A stretch of DNA of 5,007 nucleotides from DATHYZ01 sp035458865 (GTDB taxonomy: Bacteria; Chloroflexota; Limnocylindria; Limnocylindrales; CSP1-4). Below are positions 1 to 5,007 of this stretch, piece by piece. The stretch lies in NCBI GenBank assembly GCA_035458865.1, contig DATHYZ010000004.1:1-5007 (forward strand). The letters are read 5' to 3'. A program made the position numbers and the translations under genes. The notes beneath the pieces were generated by a model. That model saw only the letters and a program-made list of their open reading frames with translations. It searched no databases and had not been told where the DNA came from. The first letter of the stretch is position 1. Every line of letters starts with the position of its first letter.

Positions 1-2
1 CG

Positions 3-785
3 GCGACGTCCGGTACCGAGCCGCCCTCCGGGGCCTTCGGGTTCGCGTGGGCGACCGCCGAGCTGTTCGACCCGGTCCGCGGGACCTGGTCGAGGACCGG
101 ACCCATGCGGCACGCCCGGGCAGGCGCCGTGGCGGCGACGATGACCGACGGCCGGGTGCTCGTCGTCGGGAGCGGGCGCTTCCGGGTGACCGAGCTCGAT
201 CCCGATGCGTTCGCGAGCGCCGAGATCTACGATCCGAGGACCGGCCGTTTCGAGCTCGTCGGCAGCCTGCCGCCGGTGGACCGCGAGGCACTTGCCATGC
301 GGGGGATCCAGCTGCCTGATGGCGACGGCGAGGCGTGGTCGATGGGGTCCCTCGTCGCCCTGCCGGATGGCGGCGCCCTGCTCGTCGGCAACACGCGGGT
401 CTGGCCGAACCAGGCCGAGATCACCCGGACCATGCGGTTCGACCCCTGGACCACGTCCTGGTCCGTCGTCGGCGAGCCCTGGGCGAGCTTCCTCGACCCG
501 ACGAGCGGCCAGTGGCTGGCGACCCCGGGAGTCCGGCGGCATGCCGCGCTCGTGGCCCGCCTGGCCGACGGAAGGGTTCTCGTTGCTGGTGGTGAGAGTG
601 CCGGGACGGTGACAGCGTCGGCCGCTCTCTACGATCCTGTGGCGGACCGCTGGATGACGCTCGCCGAGATGCCCTTCGGACGAGCTGACGGTGACGCGGT
701 CCGGCTGACCGACGGCTCGGTGATGCTGGTCGGCGGCTACGGCTCCGACGGGTTCGCCCGGACCGCGATCCGGATGGTGCCCTAG
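3..785 (+). CDS. Kelch-repeat beta-propeller protein, 3' part (5' end outside window)
   Basis: The reading frame is open from the left window edge to a TAG at 783-785, giving 260 visible residues. The true start lies upstream; the ATG at 105 is only an internal methionine inside a repeat. Four Kelch-type units are seen. Each begins with an A-x-[LI]-[FY]-DP or related strand and ends in a DGxxLLVGG-like strand, at about residues 19-58, 73-130, 144-199 and 207-247 of the visible part. Examples are AELFDP...GRVLVVGSG and AALYDP...GSVMLVGGYG. Units 2 and 3 carry inserts. The chain ends shortly after the last unit, where ARTAIRMVP could be the closing strand of the propeller. The family is a ligand- or protein-binding scaffold, often extracellular in bacteria, and some members are galactose-oxidase-like. 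No catalytic residues can be assigned, and any signal peptide would be outside the window. It converges on the kinase gene and has no evident link to the sugar-phosphate operon. Confidence 0.85.
   Translation, partial: ATSGTEPPSGAFGFAWATAELFDPVRGTWSRTGPMRHARAGAVAATMTDGRVLVVGSGRFRVTELDPDAFASAEIYDPRTGRFELVGSLPPVDREALAMRGIQLPDGDGEAWSMGSLVALPDGGALLVGNTRVWPNQAEITRTMRFDPWTTSWSVVGEPWASFLDPTSGQWLATPGVRRHAALVARLADGRVLVAGGESAGTVTASAALYDPVADRWMTLAEMPFGRADGDAVRLTDGSVMLVGGYGSDGFARTAIRMVP
782..785. other. Shared CTAG: overlapping convergent stop codons
   Basis: The palindrome CTAG supplies TAG to the + strand Kelch gene (783-785) and TAG to the - strand kinase (bases 784-782). The two coding regions therefore overlap tail to tail by three bases, with no room between them for a dedicated terminator. 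Any termination signal must lie inside the opposite gene. Confidence 0.9.
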
Positions 786-1753
786 CCGAGCTGGAGCTCC
801 AGGCGCGGCCCCGACAGGTGCCGGGCGGCGGCCCGGTGGCCGGCGAGCGCCGCCCGGTGCAGGCCCGCCGGCAGGGGCAGTGCGTTGAGCTGCGCAGCCT
901 GCCAGGCGACGAGGAACCCGGCGTCGAAGGCGTCCCCGGCCCCGGTCGAGTCGGTCGTCGCGACCGCCTTGGTGGCGACCTCGAAGCGGAGCCGCTCGCC
1001 GTCCGCCTGGCGGGCGAGGACCGTCGCCCCCTGGGCGCCGCGCTTCACGACCGCGATGGGGGCGTACTCGAGGAGGTCGTCGACCGCGTAGCGACCCAGG
1101 AGCGCCTCGGTCTCCGCGGCCGTGGCGAACAGCACGTCGGCGCCCACCCGGGTCACCAGCGCCCGGGCTGCCCGGCGACCCCGAGCCAGCAGCGGCGCGA
1201 TGGACGCCAGGTCCAGGCTGACGATGGCGCCTGCGGCGCGGCCGAGATCGACGGCCCGCTGACCGGCCAGCCCGAGGGGCTCCCCGAGCAGGGAGTAGGC
1301 CGGGAGGTGGACGATGTCCGCGGCCGCGAACCAGTCGTCGCGCAGATCCTCGGGGCGCAGCTCGTCGGCGGCACCGCGGTCGGCCACGAACGAGCGCTCG
1401 CCCCCGGCACCCACGACGACCCCGATCCTTCCGCTGGGTCGGCCGGCGACCCGCACGACCCTCGGCGTCACGCCGTCCTCTCTGATGGCGGCGACGAGGG
1501 CCCGCCCGATCGGATCCCGGCCGACGGCCGCGACCAGCGAGGTCCGGGCCCCCAGGCGGGCCAGCCACCGGGCGGTGTTCGCCGCGGAGCCGCCCTGCCG
1601 GAGGACCACGCGTCCGGGCACGTCGGTCCCCGTCTCGAGCCCCCGCTCCGGCGCGAGGACGGTATCCAGCACGAGGTCTCCCACGACGACGACCCTCGCG
1701 GGTCGGGTGCGGGAAGGGCGACGCGGTCGGCGAGGCGGTCGGAGGGTCGGCAT
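782..1753 (-). CDS. PfkB-family carbohydrate/nucleoside kinase (ribokinase-like)
   Basis: This 323-residue cytoplasmic kinase has the usual length of the PfkB/ribokinase family, which transfers phosphate from ATP to a sugar or nucleoside hydroxyl. Both family signatures are intact. The N-terminal one runs from GGSAANTA to AAVG (residues 54-78). The C-terminal one is DSTGAGDAFDAGFL (268-281), with the GAGD anion hole and presumed catalytic base Asp274. The N-terminal strand VVVVGDLVLD (21-30) carries the usual substrate-side acidic residues. At the NxxE position the protein reads TAAE (211-214), so Thr replaces the usual Asn. The first 20 residues are rich in Arg and Pro and precede the fold, so they are a tail or an over-called start. 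No good alternative start is visible before the GTG of Val24, which is inside the first strand. No strong Shine-Dalgarno precedes the ATG. The gene is divergent from tkt. The substrate (ribose, fructose, adenosine or another) cannot be decided from sequence alone, so no symbol is given. Confidence 0.88.
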   Translation of the reverse strand: MPTLRPPRRPRRPSRTRPARVVVVGDLVLDTVLAPERGLETGTDVPGRVVLRQGGSAANTARWLARLGARTSLVAAVGRDPIGRALVAAIREDGVTPRVVRVAGRPSGRIGVVVGAGGERSFVADRGAADELRPEDLRDDWFAAADIVHLPAYSLLGEPLGLAGQRAVDLGRAAGAIVSLDLASIAPLLARGRRAARALVTRVGADVLFATAAETEALLGRYAVDDLLEYAPIAVVKRGAQGATVLARQADGERLRFEVATKAVATTDSTGAGDAFDAGFLVAWQAAQLNALPLPAGLHRAALAGHRAAARHLSGPRLELQLG

Positions 1754-1759
1754 GCCCCG

Positions 1760-1765
1760 AGGATA
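1760..1765 (-). promoter_or_regulatory. Candidate -10 box (TATCCT) for the kinase, possibly leaderless
   Basis: On the - strand TATCCT fits the TAnnnT pattern of bacterial -10 elements. It ends six bases before the A of the kinase ATG at 1753, which would place the transcription start at or very near the start codon. The lack of a clear Shine-Dalgarno before this gene agrees with a leaderless message. No convincing -35 hexamer is seen 16-18 bases upstream, and the call rests on a short motif. Confidence 0.25.
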
Positions 1766-1821
1766 CCCAGCGAGGTCGACCGTCGGCTAGGCTCGGGTGC
1801 AGGGGGCACGCGCCCGGCCCG

Positions 1822-1827
1822 TACAAT
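1822..1827 (+). promoter_or_regulatory. Candidate -10 box (TACAAT) for the tkt operon
   Basis: TACAAT differs from the consensus TATAAT by one base and is one of the few A/T-rich hexamers in this GC-rich spacer. A start about seven bases downstream would leave a leader of roughly 45 bases before the tkt ATG. No recognisable TTGACA-like -35 hexamer lies 16-18 bases upstream, and there is no TG extension. The box lies within the 124-base divergent spacer (1754-1877), where no RNA gene or terminator could be recognised. Confidence 0.35.
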
Positions 1828-1862
1828 CGACGCGGACGCCTCGATCCGACCAGCGACCACAC

Positions 1863-1868
1863 GGAGGG
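1863..1868 (+). promoter_or_regulatory. Shine-Dalgarno site of tkt, fixes its start
   Basis: GGAGGG lies nine bases before the ATG at 1878. This decides the start: the reading frame is also open back to a GTG at 1797, but that extension has no such site, would cover the candidate promoter and adds 27 residues unlike any transketolase N-terminus. Confidence 0.85.
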
Positions 1869-1877
1869 CCCATCCGG

Positions 1878-3938
1878 ATGACCATCGGGCAGGTGCCATC
1901 GCCCGCGCTCGAGCGGCTCGCCATCGACACCATCCGGACCCTGTCGATCGATGCCGTCCAGAAGGCGAACTCCGGGCACCCGGGCGCGCCGATGGGCATG
2001 GCCCCGATGGCGTACGTGCTCTGGACCCGCTTCCTCCGCCACGCCCCGACGCGACCCGACTGGCCGGACCGGGACCGCTTCGTGCTGTCGGCGGGACACG
2101 CCTCGATGCTCCTGTACTCGCTGCTCCACCTGACCGGGTACGCGGTCTCGCTCGACGATCTCAAGGCCTTCCGGCAGTGGGGCTCGATCACGCCGGGGCA
2201 CCCCGAGCACGGCCTCACGCCGGGCGTGGAGGCGACGACGGGGCCGCTGGGCCAGGGCGTGGCGAACGCGGTCGGCATGGCCATCGCCGAGCGGCGACTG
2301 GCGGCCGAGTTCGGTCGCCCGGGCCACGACGTCGTCGGGCACTGGACGTACGCCATCTGCTCGGACGGCGATCTCCAGGAGGGCATCGCCGCGGAGGCCG
2401 CCTCCCTGGCCGGCCACCTCGGCCTCGGCCGGCTCGTGATGCTCTACGACGACAACCACATCCAGCTCGACGGGCCGACCGCGATGGCGTTCTCGGAGGA
2501 CGTGGCGGCCCGCTTCGCCGCGTATGGCTGGCACACCCAGCGCGTCATCGACGGCAACGACACGGAGGCCATCGCCTCGGCCATCGAGGCCGCCCGGCGG
2601 GACCCCCGGCCGTCGCTGATCGCCGTCCGGACGCACATCGGCTTCGGGAGTCCCAACAAGCAGGACAGCCAGAAGGCCCACGGGGCGCCGCTCGGCGGCG
2701 ACGAGGTCAGGCTGACCAAGGAGGCCTACGGATGGGACGCCGACGGACACTTCGTCGTCCCGGAAGCGGCCCTCGCGCTCTTCAGGGCCGCCGTCACCCG
2801 GGGCGACGAGCTCGTCGCCGGGTGGGAGGCCGCCATGGACCGATACGCCGCGGCCCACCCGGACCTGGCCGCGGAGCTGCGGCGGCGTCTCGCCGGGGAC
2901 CCGGCCCCGGGGCTCGAGGCGGCCCTGCCGAGCTGGACGCCGGGCGACGAGCTGGCGACCCGCAACGCCAGCCAGGCCGTCATCAACGCCGTCGCCCCGG
3001 TGGTCCCGGAGCTGTTCGGCGGCGCGGCCGACCTGTCCGAGTCGAACCTGACGGACGTCAAGGGGGCGACCGACTTCAGCGCCGCCGAGGCCGGCCGCAA
3101 CGTCCGCTTCGGCGTCCGGGAGCACGCGATGGGCGGCATCGCCAACGGCATCGCCTACCACGGCGGGCTCATCCCCTACGTCGCCACGTTCCTGACCTTC
3201 AGCGACTACATGCGCGGCGCGGTCCGGATCGCCGCCCTCAGCGAGCTCCACGTCGTCTACGTCTGGACGCACGATTCCGTGGGCCTCGGCGAGGACGGTC
3301 CCACCCACCAGCCGGTCGAGCAGGTCGCCGCCCTTCGCGCCATCCCGGGGCTGTGGGTGATCCGACCCGGTGACGCGAACGAGACGTCCGCCGCGTGGGG
3401 CCTGGCGATCGAGCGGACCGATGGGCCCGTGGCTCTGGCCCTGTCGCGCCAGAAGCTGCCGACGTTGCCCGGGACCGCCGAGCTGGCACCCGACGGGATC
3501 CGCCGGGGCGGCTATGTGCTCCGCCAGGGCTCGGGCGAGGCCACCGGCGCCTCTCCGGGCCTCATCCTCGTCGCGACCGGCTCGGAGCTGGCGCTGGCGC
3601 TGACCGTGGCAGACACCATGGAGGCGGAGGGCGTCTCCACCCGGGTCGTCAGCCTCCCGTGCTGGGAGCGGTTCGAGGCCCAGGAGGCCGCCTACCGCGA
3701 CGCGGTCCTGCCGCCTTCCGTCGTCGCGCGGGTCAGCATCGAGGCCGGCGTCTCGCTCGGCTGGGAGCGCTGGGTCGGGGACCACGGCGCCATCGTCGGG
3801 CTCGACCGCTTCGGCGCCTCGGCGCCGGGACCGGTCGTCCTGCGGGAGCTGGGCTTCTCGCCCGAGCACATCGCCGCGGTCGCTCGCGAGGTCATGACCG
3901 GCCGTCTGCGGGGCCGCGTCCCCGCCCCGGGCCACTGA
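1878..3938 (+). CDS. tkt: Transketolase
   Basis: This 686-residue cytoplasmic enzyme uses thiamine diphosphate (ThDP) and a divalent metal to move two-carbon ketol units between sugar phosphates in the pentose phosphate pathway. Full length is typical. Domain order is the N-terminal ThDP pyrophosphate-binding domain, the central pyrimidine-binding domain and the C-terminal domain. Known active-site positions are all present, by comparison with remembered E. coli TktA: His34 in SGHPGAPMG, His74 in SAGHAS, His108 in GHPE, metal ligands Asp163 and Asn193 (SDGDLQEG to YDDN), His268 in AHGAPLG, Arg362, Ser389, catalytic Glu415 in VREHAMGGIANG, and His465, Asp473 and His477 in HDSVGLGEDGPTHQP, plus Arg524 in SRQK. 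The GDG motif begins with Ser instead of Gly, a variant I recall from other high-GC bacteria. The ATG at 1878 is chosen because GGAGGG precedes it. It is first in an operon with rpiB 11 bases downstream. Confidence 0.97.
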   Translation: MTIGQVPSPALERLAIDTIRTLSIDAVQKANSGHPGAPMGMAPMAYVLWTRFLRHAPTRPDWPDRDRFVLSAGHASMLLYSLLHLTGYAVSLDDLKAFRQWGSITPGHPEHGLTPGVEATTGPLGQGVANAVGMAIAERRLAAEFGRPGHDVVGHWTYAICSDGDLQEGIAAEAASLAGHLGLGRLVMLYDDNHIQLDGPTAMAFSEDVAARFAAYGWHTQRVIDGNDTEAIASAIEAARRDPRPSLIAVRTHIGFGSPNKQDSQKAHGAPLGGDEVRLTKEAYGWDADGHFVVPEAALALFRAAVTRGDELVAGWEAAMDRYAAAHPDLAAELRRRLAGDPAPGLEAALPSWTPGDELATRNASQAVINAVAPVVPELFGGAADLSESNLTDVKGATDFSAAEAGRNVRFGVREHAMGGIANGIAYHGGLIPYVATFLTFSDYMRGAVRIAALSELHVVYVWTHDSVGLGEDGPTHQPVEQVAALRAIPGLWVIRPGDANETSAAWGLAIERTDGPVALALSRQKLPTLPGTAELAPDGIRRGGYVLRQGSGEATGASPGLILVATGSELALALTVADTMEAEGVSTRVVSLPCWERFEAQEAAYRDAVLPPSVVARVSIEAGVSLGWERWVGDHGAIVGLDRFGASAPGPVVLRELGFSPEHIAAVAREVMTGRLRGRVPAPGH

Positions 3939-3941
3939 GGG
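3937..3941 (+). promoter_or_regulatory. Shine-Dalgarno site of rpiB, overlapping the tkt stop
   Basis: GAGGG begins inside the TGA stop of tkt and lies eight bases before the rpiB ATG at 3950. It selects that start although the same frame stays open upstream into tkt, as far as 3395. The arrangement favours translation of rpiB by ribosomes finishing tkt. Confidence 0.8.
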
Positions 3942-3949
3942 ACGACGCC

Positions 3950-4429
3950 ATGCGGATCGCCTTCGCCGCCGACCACGCCGGGGCCGCCCTCAAGGACGAG
4001 CTCCTCCGCCGCACGGCCGAGGCCGGTGGCCACGACGTCGTCGACCTCGGCGGCGACGGGAGCGACCCCACCGACGACTATCCCGACTTCGCCCGACGCC
4101 TGGGGGACGCCGTCCGGGCCGGCCTGGTCGATCGGGGAGTGCTGGTCTGCGGCAGCGGCGTCGGCGCCTCGGTGGCGGCGAGCAAGCTGCGGGGCGTCCG
4201 GGCGGCCGTCTGCCACGACACGTACTCGGCCCGCCAGGGCGTCGAGCACGACGACATGAACGTCCTCTGCCTGGGGAGCCGGGTCATCGGGCCGGAGCCG
4301 GCCTATGAATGCGTCCGCGCCTTCCTGGGAGCAACCTTCAGCGACGAGCCGCGGCATGCCCGACGGCTCGGCAAGGTCCTGGCGATCGAGGCCGAGGAGG
4401 CCGGCGGCGCCGGGAGGAGCGAGGTCTGA
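3950..4429 (+). CDS. rpiB: Ribose-5-phosphate isomerase B (RpiB/LacAB family)
   Basis: This 159-residue cytoplasmic isomerase interconverts ribulose 5-phosphate and ribose 5-phosphate, supplying a transketolase substrate. It opens with MRIAFAADHAG, where Asp8-His9 match the family's N-terminal substrate-binding pair. The phosphate and active-site loop is CGSGVG with the catalytic Cys67 of the E. coli-like class; the mycobacterial class uses Glu elsewhere. EHDDMNVL carries the ring-opening His100. RHARR (135-139) matches the C-terminal arginines that bind phosphate. Asp101 stands where E. coli has Asn, a variant I believe is common in this subfamily. Length is slightly above the usual 145-150, with a short Glu/Ala/Gly-rich tail. 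The start is set by GAGGG eight bases upstream. The related sugar-phosphate isomerases of the LacA/LacB group cannot be fully excluded, but the transketolase neighbour supports RpiB. Confidence 0.93.
   Translation: MRIAFAADHAGAALKDELLRRTAEAGGHDVVDLGGDGSDPTDDYPDFARRLGDAVRAGLVDRGVLVCGSGVGASVAASKLRGVRAAVCHDTYSARQGVEHDDMNVLCLGSRVIGPEPAYECVRAFLGATFSDEPRHARRLGKVLAIEAEEAGGAGRSEV
4412..4419 (+). promoter_or_regulatory. Shine-Dalgarno site of pgi, inside the end of rpiB
   Basis: GGGAGGAG lies within the last codons of rpiB, nine bases before the pgi ATG at 4429. With the TGATG stop-start junction it indicates coupled translation of the two genes. Confidence 0.85.
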
Positions 4430-5007
4430 TGTTCGACGGCGAGGTCGGCGACACCTTCACGATCGGGCTGCGGCGGACGGACGTGCGCCTCGCCGTGACG
4501 ACGGCCATGGCGGTCGCGACCTCCGGTCGCTGGGCCAGTCGCCTCATGGACCGCGACACCGGGCTGTGGACCTCCGTGCCGGCGGTCGCCGAGGACATCG
4601 ACGAGCGGCTCGGCTGGCTGGACGCGCCCGGTCACTTCATGACCCAGATCCCCGCCCTCGAGGCGTTCGGCGAGCGATGCCGCGACGCCGGCTTCCGGGC
4701 CGCGGTCGTCGCCGGGATGGGCGGCAGCAGCCTCGCCCCCGAGGTGCTCCAGCGAGTCTTCCGAACGACCGACGACTGGCTCGACCTCCGGGTCCTCGAC
4801 TCGACCGATCCGGCCGCCGTGGCTGCGGCCGTCGACGACCTGGATCCGCTGGCGACGTTGTTCATCGTCGCCAGCAAGTCCGGGACCACCACCGAGCCGC
4901 TGGCGTTCCAGGCCGATGCCTGGGCCAGGATCGGCGGGGCCCTCGACGCGCGCCGGACCGACGAATCCCCGGGCATGCTCATGGTCGCCATCACCGACCC
5001 GGGCCGG
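4429..5007 (+). CDS. pgi: Glucose-6-phosphate isomerase, N-terminal part (runs off window)
   Basis: The frame is open from ATG 4429 to the right edge, giving 193 residues of a longer protein. It interconverts glucose 6-phosphate and fructose 6-phosphate in the cytoplasm. The sugar-isomerase (SIS) fold is recognised by GMGGSSLAPEVL (residues 97-108), LDSTDPAAV (123-131), the phosphate-binding LFIVASKSGTTTEP (144-157) and AITDPG (187-192). The segment before it, with RDTGLWT and RLGWLD (about 42-65), resembles the isomerase half of bifunctional transaldolase/phosphoglucose isomerases more than the E. coli-type Pgi. No transaldolase domain precedes it here, because rpiB ends at the start codon. 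The last catalytic residues lie beyond the window, so activity cannot be confirmed. The A of the rpiB TGA is the A of this ATG, and GGGAGGAG precedes it, so the start is firm. Confidence 0.88.
   Translation, partial: MFDGEVGDTFTIGLRRTDVRLAVTTAMAVATSGRWASRLMDRDTGLWTSVPAVAEDIDERLGWLDAPGHFMTQIPALEAFGERCRDAGFRAAVVAGMGGSSLAPEVLQRVFRTTDDWLDLRVLDSTDPAAVAAAVDDLDPLATLFIVASKSGTTTEPLAFQADAWARIGGALDARRTDESPGMLMVAITDPGR

Noticed and set aside
1797..1877. Upstream extension of transketolase from a GTG at 1797
   Set aside because: It has no Shine-Dalgarno and overlaps the candidate promoter and the real Shine-Dalgarno. Its residues do not resemble a transketolase N-terminus.
2361..2370. SDG instead of GDG at the start of the ThDP/metal motif of transketolase
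   Set aside because: I considered it as a lost active-site residue, but the metal ligands Asp163 and Asn193 are present, and the Ser variant is one I recall from other functional bacterial transketolases.
818..3373. An 851-codon open frame on the + strand, longer than any real gene here
   Set aside because: It runs antisense to the kinase and then in a wrong frame through tkt. Its product is an Arg/Gly/Pro-rich string without family motifs, as expected from scarce stop codons in GC-rich DNA, while both genes it covers have intact signatures.
3901..3936. GC-rich inverted segments at the end of tkt as a terminator
   Set aside because: There is no T-run after them, they lie inside the coding region, and rpiB follows after 11 bases with its own Shine-Dalgarno.
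3395..3949. Extension of the rpiB frame upstream into tkt
   Set aside because: This is only an absence of stops in GC-rich DNA. The RpiB fold begins exactly at MRIAFAADH, after a good Shine-Dalgarno at 3937.
3692..4357. 221-codon frame on the - strand across the tkt-rpiB junction
   Set aside because: It is antisense to two well-supported genes and has no family motifs.
4632..4994. 120-codon frame on the - strand
   Set aside because: It is antisense to pgi, whose SIS motifs are clear. The - strand product is Ser/Arg/Ala-rich without recognisable domains.

Overview
The window is a compact, very GC-rich bacterial segment (strong G/C preference at third codon positions) with five protein genes, two of them cut by the window edges, and almost no intergenic DNA. 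The base composition, the strong Shine-Dalgarno sites and a phosphoglucose isomerase of the type often fused to transaldolase fit a high-GC soil or aquatic lineage. Chloroflexota (Limnocylindria-like) or Actinomycetota are plausible. This placement is inference from style, not from a marker gene.

Left part (1-1753): the 3' end of a Kelch/galactose-oxidase-like beta-propeller gene on + converges on a PfkB-family sugar or nucleoside kinase on -. Their stop codons share the tetranucleotide CTAG at 782-785, so no dedicated terminator lies between them.

Middle (1754-1877): a 124-base divergent spacer between the kinase and the transketolase. It holds a TACAAT -10-like box for the rightward operon and a TATCCT box placed where it could give a leaderless kinase mRNA. 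A strong Shine-Dalgarno sequence sets the transketolase start at 1878.

Right part (1878-5007): a tight operon, tkt - rpiB - pgi (last gene incomplete). The tkt-rpiB gap is 11 bases and the rpiB stop shares a base with the pgi start (TGATG). Together these encode transketolase, ribose-5-phosphate isomerase B and glucose-6-phosphate isomerase, which link the non-oxidative pentose phosphate pathway to upper glycolysis. The divergent PfkB kinase could feed a phosphorylated sugar into the same pool, but its substrate cannot be read from the sequence.

I see no mobile element, CRISPR array, RNA gene or clearly novel system. The points most worth a second look are the stand-alone pgi lacking a fused transaldolase at its front, the threonine replacing the NxxE asparagine in the kinase, the possible leaderless kinase transcript and the shared CTAG stop.
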